Positions 43,722 to 52,340 of a stretch of 64,000 nucleotides of DNA are shown here, one piece after another. Made by a program: the position numbers and the translations under genes. The notes under the pieces are model-generated. The model saw only the letters and a list, made by a program, of their open reading frames with translations. It searched no databases and was not told the origin of the DNA. The stretch is from Actinomadura oligospora ATCC 43269 (lineage in GTDB: Bacteria > Actinomycetota > Actinomycetes > Streptosporangiales > Streptosporangiaceae), in the NCBI RefSeq assembly GCF_000518265.1, contig NZ_JADG01000016.1:186001-250000 (forward strand), written 5' to 3'. The first letter of the stretch is position 1; each line of letters starts with the position of its first letter.

Positions 43722-44189
43722 GTGATCGACGATCTAGACGGCCGCATCATCGAGATGTTCACCACCGAGCCGCGCGTGGGCGTCCTGGAGGCGTCCCGCC
43801 GCCTCGGCGTCGCGCGGGGGACCGTCCAGGCGCGCCTGGACCGGATGGCCCGCACCGGCGTCATCCGCGGCTACGGCCCGGAGATCGACCCGGCCGCCCT
43901 CGGCTACTCGGTCACGGCGTTCGTGACCCTCCAGCTCCGCCAGGCGGGCGGCCACGATCCGGTCGCGCGGGGCCTGGCCATGATCCCCGAGGTGATCGAG
44001 GCCCACACCATCACCAGCCCCGGCGACATGCTCTGCCGCGTCGTGGCCCGCTCGAACGCCGACCTCCAGCGCGTCATCGACCTGATCGTCGCGACCGAGG
44101 GCGTCCAGCGCGCCTCCTCGGTCATCTCCCTCGCCAACCAGATCCGGACCCGCACGCTGCCCCTGGTCAGGGCCATCACCCGCGGCTGA
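43722..44189 (+). CDS. Lrp/AsnC family transcriptional regulator
   Basis: 155-residue amino-acid-responsive regulator. N-terminal winged HTH (about 1-60: DDLDGRIIEMFTTEPRVGVL, ASRRLGVARGTVQARLDRM), then the RAM/AsnC ligand-binding domain (about 70-150: VTAFVTLQLRQAG, VIEAHTITSPGDMLCRVVA). The GTG at 43722 has GAGG about 6 bases upstream. Divergent from hppD, with a dyad between them, so it is very probably the local regulator of tyrosine degradation. The effector is inferred to be an aromatic amino acid or its keto acid. Confidence 0.9.
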   Translation: MIDDLDGRIIEMFTTEPRVGVLEASRRLGVARGTVQARLDRMARTGVIRGYGPEIDPAALGYSVTAFVTLQLRQAGGHDPVARGLAMIPEVIEAHTITSPGDMLCRVVARSNADLQRVIDLIVATEGVQRASSVISLANQIRTRTLPLVRAITRG

Positions 44190-44198
44190 GCACCCGGG

Positions 44199-44846
44199 TC
44201 AGGCGCGGTTCAGATACGCCAGGACGGCCAGGACGCGCCGGTTCCCCGAGTCGTCGTCGGTGATGCCGAGCTTGCCGAACATGGACGTCGTGTACTTCCC
44301 GATCGCGCTCTCGCTGAGGAACAGGCGGCGGCCGATCGCCTGGTTGGACAGCCCCTCGGCCATCAGCGCGAGGACCTCGCGCTCGCGTTCGGCAAGCCCG
44401 TCCAGCCTCCGGTCGGACGGCCCGGACGACAGGATCTTCGCGATGACGGCCGGGTCCATGGCCGTGCCGCCCGCCGCGACGCGTTCGAGCGACTCGACGA
44501 ACTGGTCGGCGTCGAAGACGCTCTCCTTGAGGAAGTAGCCGATGCCGCCCGCGCCGTCCGCGAGGAGTTCGCGCGCGTAGAGCTGGTCGACGTGCTGGGA
44601 GAGGATCAGGACCGGCAGGCCGGGGACCTCGCGGCGGGCGGCGAGCGCGGCCCGCAGCCCCTCGTCGGACTGGCCGGGCGGCATCCGGACGTCCACGACC
44701 GACACGTCCGGACGGTGTTCCAGCAGGGCCCGGAGGGTCTCCGGGCCGGTCGCCGCCGTGGCGACCACCTCGTGCCCGAACGCCTCGAGGAGACGGACCA
44801 TCCCGTCCCGCAGGAGGTAGAGGTCTTCGGCGATCAGAACGCGCAT
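44199..44846 (-). CDS. Response regulator, NarL/LuxR family
   Basis: 215-residue two-component response regulator. Receiver domain (about 1-120) with acidic pocket E7/D8, phosphoacceptor Asp52 in VSVVDVRMPP, and Lys in YFLKESVFD. A LuxR-type HTH follows (about 148-205: LAEREREVLALMAEGLSNQA, then SESAIGKYTTSMFGKLGI). The ATG at 44846 lies inside the 3' end of the kinase gene, a 13-base overlap, so the pair is coupled. It converges with the Lrp gene. The target regulon is unknown. Confidence 0.93.
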   Translation of the reverse strand: MRVLIAEDLYLLRDGMVRLLEAFGHEVVATAATGPETLRALLEHRPDVSVVDVRMPPGQSDEGLRAALAARREVPGLPVLILSQHVDQLYARELLADGAGGIGYFLKESVFDADQFVESLERVAAGGTAMDPAVIAKILSSGPSDRRLDGLAEREREVLALMAEGLSNQAIGRRLFLSESAIGKYTTSMFGKLGITDDDSGNRRVLAVLAYLNRA

Positions 44847-46069
44847 GGCACCGTCATTCTCGCGCGGGTCGGGCCGCCCTCGGGACTGGTGATCTCCAGG
44901 GTCCCGTCGAACACCGCGAGGCGGCGGCGCAGCCCCGCGAGCCCGCCGTTCTCGGCCGGGTGGGCTCCGCCGCGTCCGTCGTCCTCGACGTCGACGACCA
45001 GGTTCGGGACGTCCCGGACGATCGAGACGCGCGCCCTCCTCGCCCCGGCGTGCTTCACGGTGTTGGTCAGCAGCTCGGCGATCCCGAAGTACACGGCGGA
45101 CTCGATCGGGGCGTCCGTCCGGGACAGGACGTTCGCGCTCACGGTCACCTCCAGCGGCGTGTCCAGGGCCAGCGCGCGGACGGCGTCGACGAGACCGCGC
45201 TCGTTCAGCAGCGGCGGGTTGATGCCGTGGACGAGGTCGCGGATCTCCGACAGGGACGCCGCGGCCCCGGTCCGCGCCTCCCGCATCAGCGCCCTGGCCC
45301 GCGCGGGGTCGGTCTCCATCAGCTTCTCGGCGGTCGCCAGCGAGAGCCCGAGCGAGACGAGCCGCGCCTGCGCGCCGTCGTGCAGGTCCCGTTCGATGCG
45401 GCGGATCTCGGCGGCCTGCGCGACGGTCGTGTCCGCGCGCTGGGCGGTCAGCTCGTCCACCCGGCCCGCGAGCCGCATCGCCCGCGAGGGCCCCAGGAAC
45501 CGGACGGCCACCGGCGGCGCGGCCCGCCACGCGTAGGGCGCGCTCGCGACCGCCACGACCAGCCCGCCCACCTCGAGCAGCGGCGACACGGCGAACCCGG
45601 CGACCGCCAGGCCGACCCCTGCGAGCGGGACGGCCGCGACGAGCCCGGCGAGCGGCGCGATCGCGACGAACCGCAGGTCACGCCATGTAGCCGGGTCGGA
45701 CCAGAGCATCCGCAGCCGCTGGTCCTCGGCCGCCTCCTTGCTGGACTTGGAGTAGGAGTAGCCGTTCCACCAGTAGCCGGTCGACATCCGCAGCGGCGGC
45801 ATGGCCTCCCAGTGACCGCCGGGAATGTCGACGCCCGTCCAGCGCGCGACGAGCGTCCGGAAGATCCGGCACAGCGGACGGGAGAACAGGAGCGTCCCGA
45901 CGGCCGACAGCACGATCGGGGCCGTCCACGCCCACGGGTTGCCGAACGTCCACATCCCGGCCGCTATCGCGACCCACACCGCCGGAACCAGCAGCCCGGC
46001 GACCGCCACCGCACCCGCGCGGACGAACCCGACGCAGGCGTCCCGTCCCCACGATCCCAGTCGACGCAT
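44834..46069 (-). CDS. Two-component sensor histidine kinase
   Basis: 411-residue NarX/DesK-type kinase. The N-terminal part holds several membrane helices (AVAVAGLLVPAVWVAIAAGM, APIVLSAVGTLLFS, FVAIAPLAGLVAAVPLAGVG, SPLLEVGGLVVAVASAPYAW), with a Tyr/Ser/Trp-rich loop between the second and third. The HisKA_3 phosphoacceptor is in RRIERDLHDGAQARLVSLGL near residue 228. The HATPase domain has N-box ELLTNTVKHA, G1 DVEDDGRGGA and NGGLAGLRRRL. ATG 46069 with GAGGGAAG upstream. It partners the LuxR-type regulator just downstream; the signal is unknown. Confidence 0.92.
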   Translation of the reverse strand: MRRLGSWGRDACVGFVRAGAVAVAGLLVPAVWVAIAAGMWTFGNPWAWTAPIVLSAVGTLLFSRPLCRIFRTLVARWTGVDIPGGHWEAMPPLRMSTGYWWNGYSYSKSSKEAAEDQRLRMLWSDPATWRDLRFVAIAPLAGLVAAVPLAGVGLAVAGFAVSPLLEVGGLVVAVASAPYAWRAAPPVAVRFLGPSRAMRLAGRVDELTAQRADTTVAQAAEIRRIERDLHDGAQARLVSLGLSLATAEKLMETDPARARALMREARTGAAASLSEIRDLVHGINPPLLNERGLVDAVRALALDTPLEVTVSANVLSRTDAPIESAVYFGIAELLTNTVKHAGARRARVSIVRDVPNLVVDVEDDGRGGAHPAENGGLAGLRRRLAVFDGTLEITSPEGGPTRARMTVPCAF

Positions 46070-46252
46070 AACTCTTCCCTCACTCCACGGCCCATCCGCC
46101 CGCGAATCGGACAGTACGGCTTGGAGTGACCACATTGCACCTGGGCGAACGTGGATCCCAGCGATCCGGGCCCCGAGTGGGGCCAGCCCCACCGACCCGT
46201 GCGCCTGACCCCACCGCCGCTCTTCGTCCGCCTGGGTCCGGAGGACGGCGAA

Positions 46253-46657
46253 CTACGTCCGGAGGACGGCGAACACGGTCTTGCCGTCCGCCTCGGGCCG
46301 GACGCCGTACCGGACGGCCAGGGCGGCGACGATCACAAGCCCCCGTCCGCCGGGGTCGTCCGGCTCCGGTGACCTGCGGTGCGGCACGGTGAGCGAGGAG
46401 TCGTGGACCTCCACGGTGACCGAGCCGGGCGCGTCCACGGCGACGGTCAGGCCGATCATGGTCCCGCCCACCGCCTTCACGGCGTTGGTCACGAGTTCGC
46501 ACACGACGAGACCGGCGTCCTCGACCAGCGAGGTCGGGAAGCCGCGGGAGCCGAGCACGTGCTCGGTCGATTTGCGGGCGATTCCGACGGCCGACGGCAC
46601 CGCCGGGTAGTTCATCGACAGCAGGACCTGCCGCGCGTTCATCGTCATGGTCGCCAT
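46253..46657 (-). CDS. Anti-sigma-type ATP-binding protein (HATPase_c)
   Basis: 134-residue single-domain GHKL ATPase of the RsbW/SpoIIAB-like class widespread in actinomycetes. N-box DAGLVVCELVTNAVKAVGG (about 60-78), G1 VEVHDSSLTVPHRRSPEPDD, G2 PGGRGLVIVAALA. The ATG at 46657 has GAGGA 7 bases upstream. Divergent from a long XRE regulator gene, a pairing repeated many times in actinomycete genomes. Its stop lies in a 21-base tandem duplication: the last codons (FAVLRT, stop) are duplicated immediately downstream with CAG in place of the TAG. Confidence 0.85.
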   Translation of the reverse strand: MATMTMNARQVLLSMNYPAVPSAVGIARKSTEHVLGSRGFPTSLVEDAGLVVCELVTNAVKAVGGTMIGLTVAVDAPGSVTVEVHDSSLTVPHRRSPEPDDPGGRGLVIVAALAVRYGVRPEADGKTVFAVLRT

Positions 46658-46695
46658 CGCCTGGTCCTCGGGCGCGATGCGGGTGATTCTCGGAA

Positions 46696-46795
46696 CGGGG
46701 TGATGCTCGAAGCGGGGTGGAACCCGGCGTCCGGTGAAGCTCGAAGCGGGTGGGGCTCGTGCGGGTGGGACTCGATCGGGTGACGCTCGGTCTGC
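46696..46795. repeat. ~15-17 bp degenerate tandem repeat
   Basis: About six imperfect units of the form GGGTGACGCTCGATC fill the divergent promoter region between the HATPase and XRE genes. They could space or mask promoters; no protein is encoded. Confidence 0.55.
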
Positions 46796-46908
46796 GTGGA
46801 TGTCGGGGCCGGTGCGCGCTTCTGTCAGGAAAGCGTGACGGCCCGTGACGGGCAATGCGACGAGAGTAGCCTCAAGGAGCCTCCCGTGGTCCCGAAGGGA
46901 CGTCCTCC

Positions 46909-48267
46909 ATGACCCGTCTCGACCTGGTCACCCACCCCCTGGCCTACGTCCGCGAGCAGCGCGGCTGGACGCAGGCGCACGTCGCCTCGGTCGTCGCGCG
47001 CGGCCGGAACATGGCCACCTGGAAACAGAAGGTCTACCGCTGGGAACGGCGCGGTGTCCGCCCGGAGCCCGCCGCCCAGCACGCCCTCGCCGAGGCCCTC
47101 GGCGTCCCCGCCCGGCTCGTGGACGCCCACCCCTGGCCGGAGTGGCTGCTCTACGCGGCCGACGCGGGCGGGCCGCCCGTCGCCGCCGACGGCGGTCCCG
47201 TCTCGGCCGCCTGGTCGGCCCACCACGCGAGGACGACCCTGGCCGGGACGGTGTCCGCGCTCACCGACCGGCGCGGCTTCCTCATCCTCAGCGGGGCCGC
47301 GATCGGCGCGCTCGCCGCGGGCTGGAGCGAGCCGTGGAAGCTCGTCCCGCAGGAGAAGGTCGTCCGGACCCTCGGCGGCGGGCGCACCGACCACGAGCTG
47401 GTGGCGGCGATCGAGAAGCGCCTCGCCGACCTGTGGATCCTGGACGACCTGGTCGGCGGCGAGACCACCGCCCGCCTCGCGGTGAACGACCTGGAGCTGG
47501 TCACCGGCCTGCTGAACAACAGCTCCTACTCCCAGGCCGTGGAGCGGCGGCTGTTCCGGGTCGCCGGGGGCCTGTGCCGCCAGGCCGGATGGGGCGCGTT
47601 CGACGGCGGACGGCCCGCGGCGGCCGAACGCTACTGGCACGCCGGGCTCCGCGCCGCCAAGGAGGCGCGGGACATCGACGGCGGCGTCTACATCCTGTCC
47701 AACATGGCCATGCAGCGCTTCTACGCGGGCGACGGGGCGGCGTCCCTCGCGCTGCTGGAGGCGTCCCGCGCGTCCCGCGGACGGCTCGGCCGGACGGTCC
47801 TGGCGATGCTCGACACCTGGCAGGTCCGCGCGCACGCGAAGCTCGGACGGCGGGCCGACGCGGCGCGGGCGCTCGCGCGGGCCGAGGCGCACTGGGAGCG
47901 TCGCCGTCCCGAGGACGACCCCGCCTGGATCTACTGGATGCGGCGCCCGTCGACCACGATCGAGCCGAACCTCGCCATGCTGGAGCTCGGGCAACCCGCC
48001 GAGGTGCCCCGGAACCTGTCCGGCTGGGTCGACCTCGACCGGGACGAGTACCCGCGCGACCACGCCCTCGCCCTCACCGTCGTCGCGACGGCGCAGATCC
48101 GGATGGGCGAGGTGGACGCCGCGGTGGCCACCGGCCGCCGGGCGCTGGGCCTGCTGAAGTCCGTGGACTCCGGGCGTGTCGGAGACGAGCTGCGCCTCCT
48201 CCTGGACCGCCTCCCGGACGACCGGACGGCCCGCGAGTTCCGCGACCAGGTCACCGAGGAAACCTGA
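46909..48267 (+). CDS. XRE regulator with TPR-like C-terminal region
   Basis: 452-residue protein. N-terminal XRE/Cro HTH (about 10-70: YVREQRGWTQAHVASVVARG, AALAEALGVP-like HALAEALGVPARLV). A hydrophobic stretch preceded by a twin Arg (DRRGFLILSGAAIGALAAGW, about 120-139) follows, then helical repeats (about 155-450) with AERYWHAGLRAAKEARD and ALTVVATAQIRMGEVDAAVA resembling TPRs. This architecture is common in actinomycete regulators that often sit beside a HATPase gene, as here. The hydrophobic segment could be a membrane anchor or buried. ATG 46909. Signal and targets unknown. Confidence 0.82.
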   Translation: MTRLDLVTHPLAYVREQRGWTQAHVASVVARGRNMATWKQKVYRWERRGVRPEPAAQHALAEALGVPARLVDAHPWPEWLLYAADAGGPPVAADGGPVSAAWSAHHARTTLAGTVSALTDRRGFLILSGAAIGALAAGWSEPWKLVPQEKVVRTLGGGRTDHELVAAIEKRLADLWILDDLVGGETTARLAVNDLELVTGLLNNSSYSQAVERRLFRVAGGLCRQAGWGAFDGGRPAAAERYWHAGLRAAKEARDIDGGVYILSNMAMQRFYAGDGAASLALLEASRASRGRLGRTVLAMLDTWQVRAHAKLGRRADAARALARAEAHWERRRPEDDPAWIYWMRRPSTTIEPNLAMLELGQPAEVPRNLSGWVDLDRDEYPRDHALALTVVATAQIRMGEVDAAVATGRRALGLLKSVDSGRVGDELRLLLDRLPDDRTAREFRDQVTEET

Positions 48268-48274
48268 CCCACCC

Positions 48275-48319
48275 ACGCGCGAACGCCCCGTCCCGGGTGG
48301 GGACGGGGCGTTCGCGCGT
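48275..48319. terminator. Bidirectional terminator between XRE gene and greA
   Basis: Perfect 20 bp stem ACGCGCGAACGCCCCGTCCC (48275-48294) with a 5-base loop and complement 48300-48319, centred between convergent genes. Confidence 0.88.
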
Positions 48320-48337
48320 CTGTTCGCCCGGCTCGGG

Positions 48338-48838
48338 TCAGGCGGCGCCGTACGGGGTGGCGTCGAGGATCTCGACGCTCATCGAGCGGCCGTTCGGCAG
48401 CGAGTACGTGGCCTTGTCGCCGACCTTCTTGCCGTTGATCGCGGAGCCGAGGGGGCTGTTGGGGGAGTACACGTCGATCGGCACGCCGCTCTCCTCGCGG
48501 GACGCGAGCAGGAACGTGACCTCCTCGTCGTCGCCCTCGAAGGAGATCGTGACGGTCATGCCGGGGCCGACCACGCCCTCCGAGCGCGGGGCCTCGCCGA
48601 CCTGGGCGTTCTCGAGGATGTGCTTCAGCTGCAGGATGCGGCCCTCGATCTTGCCCTGCTCCTCCTTGGCCGCGTGGTAGCCGCCGTTCTCGCGCAGGTC
48701 GCCCTCCTCCCGCGCCGCCTCGATCTTCTGCGCGATCTCGATGCGGCCCGGGCCCGACAGGTGGTCCAGCTCAGCCTTGAGCCGGTCGTACGCCTCCTGG
48801 GTCAGCCAGGTGACGTTGTCAGCGCGGGTCTCGGTCAC
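48338..48838 (-). CDS. greA: Transcription elongation factor GreA
   Basis: 166-residue RNA polymerase secondary-channel factor that stimulates cleavage of backtracked transcripts. N-terminal coiled coil (about 12-85) carrying the acidic tip EAAREEGDLRENGGYHAAKEE with the catalytic Asp/Glu pair, and a C-terminal FKBP-like domain (about 90-160: YSPNSPLGSAINGKKVGD). The GTG at 48838 has GAGGAG 5 bases upstream. Full family length. It sits next to DUF4307 and mca, a conserved actinobacterial neighbourhood. Confidence 0.97.
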   Translation of the reverse strand: MTETRADNVTWLTQEAYDRLKAELDHLSGPGRIEIAQKIEAAREEGDLRENGGYHAAKEEQGKIEGRILQLKHILENAQVGEAPRSEGVVGPGMTVTISFEGDDEEVTFLLASREESGVPIDVYSPNSPLGSAINGKKVGDKATYSLPNGRSMSVEILDATPYGAA

Positions 48839-49071
48839 GGGTACTCCTCATCCACATGTTGCGATCTCGCTCGCCCGGCGGGCGTGCGACACATCGACAT
48901 GAAGTGCGGCCGGGTTAAACCTCTAGCCTATCCGGTGTGTGCGGTAAAGCTTCCCTGAAGCCGGGCTCCGCAATCTGCCGCGCGGGTTTCGGCTTCGCCG
49001 GGTCTTTTTAATCCAGGTATGTCCGACCCGTGAGGGTGTTTTCGCCGGTCAGGGCGATCGGACCGGCCGGA

Positions 49072-49614
49072 TCAGGCCGTGTGGCAGTCGCGGACGCGTC
49101 CGCCGGTCGCCTTCCGTGGGGTCTCCAGGGTCTCCTGCGCGGTGACCTTGGCCGTCCCCACGGGAACGGTGATCTCACGCTGGGCGAGCACGTTCAGCTT
49201 GTCGTCGTAGGCGTCCACCACGCACCGCACCTGCTTGTCCTTGGGCTTGCCGACGGCGTAGGTCACGACGGCGGCGTTCTCCCGGAGGTCAACGGTCCGG
49301 GTCTCCACGGAGATTCCCGGGGTCTGCCCGACATGCGCCATGAGGATCGCCCAGCCCACGGCGATCACGACCGTCGGGACGCCGATCACGACCCAGCCGA
49401 GCCAGCCCAGGCCGGGACGGTCACGCCGCCGCCGGAACGGCGAGGAGGACTCCTCGTCCTCCACCTCCGGATGGTGTTCCGTCACCGCCGCGGACGACTC
49501 CGCCGCCGGAACGGCGTTCGCGCCGGTCACGGCGGCCGTGTCCGCGGTCGCCGGGTCGACGACCGGGTCGGCGGACGGCTCGGGCGCGGAGCCTGCTGGG
49601 ACGCTGGCGCTCAT
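49072..49614 (-). CDS. DUF4307 membrane protein
   Basis: 180-residue actinobacterial protein. A disordered Ala/Pro/Glu-rich N-terminus (about 1-58), a basic stretch (FRRRRDRPG), one membrane helix (WLGWVVIGVPTVVIAVGWAI, about 72-93), then an extracytoplasmic beta-rich domain (VETRTVDLRENAAVVTYAVG, CVVDAYDDKLNVLAQREI) with two cysteines (C141-type VRCVV and the near-terminal DCHTA) that may form a disulfide. The family is unknown in function but is regularly next to mca, here divergently. ATG 49614 with GGAGA about 10 bases upstream. Confidence 0.88.
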   Translation of the reverse strand: MSASVPAGSAPEPSADPVVDPATADTAAVTGANAVPAAESSAAVTEHHPEVEDEESSSPFRRRRDRPGLGWLGWVVIGVPTVVIAVGWAILMAHVGQTPGISVETRTVDLRENAAVVTYAVGKPKDKQVRCVVDAYDDKLNVLAQREITVPVGTAKVTAQETLETPRKATGGRVRDCHTA

Positions 49615-49725
49615 GGCGGGGAATCTCCGTGCGGGGTGGCGGTGTTGTCAGGGACAATTCTCTTCGGTCCCGGGTGATGCTCCGCACCGGGTCCCGTCGA
49701 ACCATGTTGCGAGGGAGATCCCCAG

Positions 49726-50658
49726 GTGTCCGACCAGGTGTCCGAGCTCACCACCGGCCCGTCCGAGAAGGAGGGCCCCGGCGCGCCCCGGCTGCGCCTG
49801 ATGGCCGTGCACGCCCACCCGGACGACGAGTCGAGCAAGGGCGCGGCCACGATGGCCCGCTACGTCGCCGACGGCGTGGACGTGCTCGTCGTCACCTGCA
49901 CCGGTGGCGAGCGCGGCTCCATCCTGAACCCGGCGATGGACCGTCCGGAGGTCAAGGAGAACATCGGCAAGGTCCGCAACGAGGAGATGGCGCGGGCCCG
50001 CGAGATCCTCGGGGTCGAGCAGCGCTGGCTGGGCTTCGTCGACTCGGGCTTCCCCGAGGGCGACCCGCTGCCCCCGCTGCCGGAGGGCTGCTTCGCCCTC
50101 GAACCGCTGGAGACCGCCGCCGCGGAGCTGGTCAGGGCCGTCCGCGAGTTCCGTCCGCACGTGATCCTCACCTACGACGAGAACGGCGGCTACCCGCACC
50201 CCGACCACGTCAAGACCCACGAGGTGTCGGTCGAGGCGTTCGAGGCGGCGGGCGACCCGGACCGCTACCCGGGCGTCGGCGGCGAGCCGTGGCAGCCGCT
50301 CAAGCTCTACTACCACATGACCTTCAACACGGCCCGGATCCAGGCGCTGGACGACGCGATGAAGGCCGCGGGCCTGGAGTCCCCCTACGGCGACTGGCGC
50401 AAGCGCGCCGAGGAGCGCCCGGAGCAGTGGGAGGTCACGACCCGCGTCCCGTGCGGCGAGCACTTCGAGACCCGGGACCGGGCCCTGCTGGCGCACGCCA
50501 CCCAGATCGACCCCGACGGCTTCTGGTTCGCCGTCCCACTGGACGTCCAGCGCGAGGCTTGGCCGACCGAGGACTACCATCTGGCTAGGTCCCTGGTCGA
50601 CACCGAGTTGCCGGAGGACGATCTGTTCGCCGGTATCCGGGAGAAGGTGTCCGTCTGA
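49726..50658 (+). CDS. mca: Mycothiol S-conjugate amidase
   Basis: Zinc amidase that cleaves mycothiol S-conjugates to a mercapturic acid and GlcN-Ins, for detoxification in mycothiol-producing actinobacteria. 310 residues. LmbE-like fold: AVHAHPDDESSKGAATMARY at about 27-46 with zinc ligands His31, Asp34 and the later His in GGYPHPDHVKTHE; VTCTGGERGSILNP is family-specific. Length and motifs favour Mca over the deacetylase MshB. GTG at 49726 with GAGGGAGA about 7 bases upstream. The stop overlaps the start of a small membrane protein by one base. Its presence shows that the organism makes mycothiol. Confidence 0.94.
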   Translation: MSDQVSELTTGPSEKEGPGAPRLRLMAVHAHPDDESSKGAATMARYVADGVDVLVVTCTGGERGSILNPAMDRPEVKENIGKVRNEEMARAREILGVEQRWLGFVDSGFPEGDPLPPLPEGCFALEPLETAAAELVRAVREFRPHVILTYDENGGYPHPDHVKTHEVSVEAFEAAGDPDRYPGVGGEPWQPLKLYYHMTFNTARIQALDDAMKAAGLESPYGDWRKRAEERPEQWEVTTRVPCGEHFETRDRALLAHATQIDPDGFWFAVPLDVQREAWPTEDYHLARSLVDTELPEDDLFAGIREKVSV

Positions 50659-50930
50659 TGCTCGCCCTCGCCACCACCACCGCCACGGTTCTCGCAGACA
50701 CGAACATGCCGCTGAACAACGACACGGTCACCCCGGGTTTCCTCGGGTTCGGCGTGTTCCTGGCCATCGGCGTGGCGCTGGTCTTCCTCATCCGCTCCAT
50801 GAACAAGCAGATGAGGCGGATCCAGGCGCCCAAGGAGGCCGACCTGAAGCAGCAGGAGTGGGAGCGCGGCGAGGCCGCCAGGGCCGAGGCGAAGTCCGCC
50901 GCCGGGTCGTCGTCCGACTCCGAGTCCTGA
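50658..50930 (+). CDS. Small single-pass membrane protein
   Basis: 90 residues. One membrane helix (FLGFGVFLAIGVALVFLIRS, about 28-47) followed by a basic, then charged Ala/Glu-rich cytoplasmic tail (RRIQAPKEADLKQQEWERGE). ATG 50658 overlaps the mca stop by one base (TGATG), so it is translated in coupling with mca. This small protein is commonly found directly after mca in actinobacteria; its role is unknown. Confidence 0.85.
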   Translation: MLALATTTATVLADTNMPLNNDTVTPGFLGFGVFLAIGVALVFLIRSMNKQMRRIQAPKEADLKQQEWERGEAARAEAKSAAGSSSDSES

Positions 50931-50943
50931 CCGCCCCGTCCCG

Positions 50944-52317
50944 ATGAACGCGCCAACCCCCCAGGCGCGCCAGGACGACGTCCCGTCCGTGTCACCGGCG
51001 ATGCCGTTGATGCGGATCAGGGACGACGGCCAGGGCGGCAGGGTCACCTTCTTCGAGCTGTTCTTCGACCTGGTCTTCGTCTTCGCGATCACCCAGCTCT
51101 CGCACGGCCTGCTCGAGCACCTCACCTGGCGCGGGGCGTTCGAGACGCTGATCCTGCTGATGGCCGTCTGGTGGGCGTGGATGTACACCTGCTGGACGAC
51201 CAACTGGTTCGATCCGGACCATCCGGCCGTCCGGATCATGCTGGTCGGCGTGATGGTCGCCGGGCTGCTGATGGCGGCGACGCTGCCCGGCGCGTTCGGC
51301 TCGCGCGGCCTCTGGTTCGCCGCGACGTACGCCACGATCCAGGTCGGCCGGACGCTGTTCGTGGCGTGGGTCACACGGAAGCACGCGCTCGGCAACAACT
51401 TCCAGCGCGTCCTGACGTGGCTGTCGGCCGCGTCCGCGCTGTGGATCGTCGGCGGTCTCGTGGACGACCCGTGGCAGCGCGCCCTGCTGTGGGTCGCCGC
51501 GATCGCGGTCGAGCAGGCCGCGCCGTGGTTCGGGTTCCTCGTGCCCGGCCTCGGCCGCTCGTCCACCCGGGACTGGGACATCGACGGCGCGCACATGGCC
51601 GAGCGCTGCCAGCTCTTCGTGATCATCGCGCTGGGCGAGTCGGTGCTGGTCACCGGCGCGACGATCAGCGGCCTGCCGGTGGACGCGGCGCACGTCGCCG
51701 CGTTCGCCACGGCGTTCGTCGGCAGCGTCGCGCTGTGGTGGATCTACTTCGACCACACCGCCGACGTCGCGGCCGAGCGGATCGCCGCGTCCGACGACCC
51801 CGGACGGCTCGGCCGCTCGGCGTACACGTTCATGCACATCCCGATGGTGGCGGGGATCATCGTCGGGGCGGTCGCGGACGAGCTGGTCATCGCGCATCCG
51901 TCCGGGCACGTCTCCGGCGGCATGATCGCGGCGTCGCTCGGCGGGCCGATGCTGTTCGTCGCCGGGCACGCGCTGTTCAAGCGGGTCGTGTTCGGCCACT
52001 TCACCGTCGCCCGCGTCGCCACGATCCTCGGGCTGGCCGCGCTCGCCCTCGTCGCGGGGCGCCTCACGCCGCTCGTCCTGAGCCTCGCGACGACGCTGAT
52101 CATCGCCGCGCTGGCCCTCTGGGACGTCCGCGCCTACCACCGCACGCGGCGCGAGGCGGAGGCCGCCGCCGCGCTCGGCCTCCCGTCCCCGGACGCCACG
52201 GTGCACGCCCCGGACGCGGTCGCGGTGCGCGTTCCGGCTCCGCGTCCGGAGGCCGACCTGAGCGGAGGCGCGTACCCGGAGGCCGAGCTGGGCGGCGAGC
52301 CGCGCGTGGCCGACTGA
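50944..52317 (+). CDS. ltrA: Low temperature requirement protein A (LtrA) family
   Basis: 457-residue polytopic membrane protein. It starts with the family motif VTFFELFFDLVFVFAITQLS at about 35-54, has around ten hydrophobic segments, and contains the conserved HMAERCQLFVIIALGESVL region (about 218-237) and WWIYFDHTAD. LtrA was named from Listeria cold growth; its activity is unknown. The C-terminal ~60 residues are polar and Ala/Pro-rich. ATG 50944, 13 bases after the small membrane gene, possibly in the same transcript. Confidence 0.9.
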   Translation: MNAPTPQARQDDVPSVSPAMPLMRIRDDGQGGRVTFFELFFDLVFVFAITQLSHGLLEHLTWRGAFETLILLMAVWWAWMYTCWTTNWFDPDHPAVRIMLVGVMVAGLLMAATLPGAFGSRGLWFAATYATIQVGRTLFVAWVTRKHALGNNFQRVLTWLSAASALWIVGGLVDDPWQRALLWVAAIAVEQAAPWFGFLVPGLGRSSTRDWDIDGAHMAERCQLFVIIALGESVLVTGATISGLPVDAAHVAAFATAFVGSVALWWIYFDHTADVAAERIAASDDPGRLGRSAYTFMHIPMVAGIIVGAVADELVIAHPSGHVSGGMIAASLGGPMLFVAGHALFKRVVFGHFTVARVATILGLAALALVAGRLTPLVLSLATTLIIAALALWDVRAYHRTRREAEAAAALGLPSPDATVHAPDAVAVRVPAPRPEADLSGGAYPEAELGGEPRVAD

Positions 52318-52340
52318 GCGGGCCGGCCTCCGCCGAGGGG

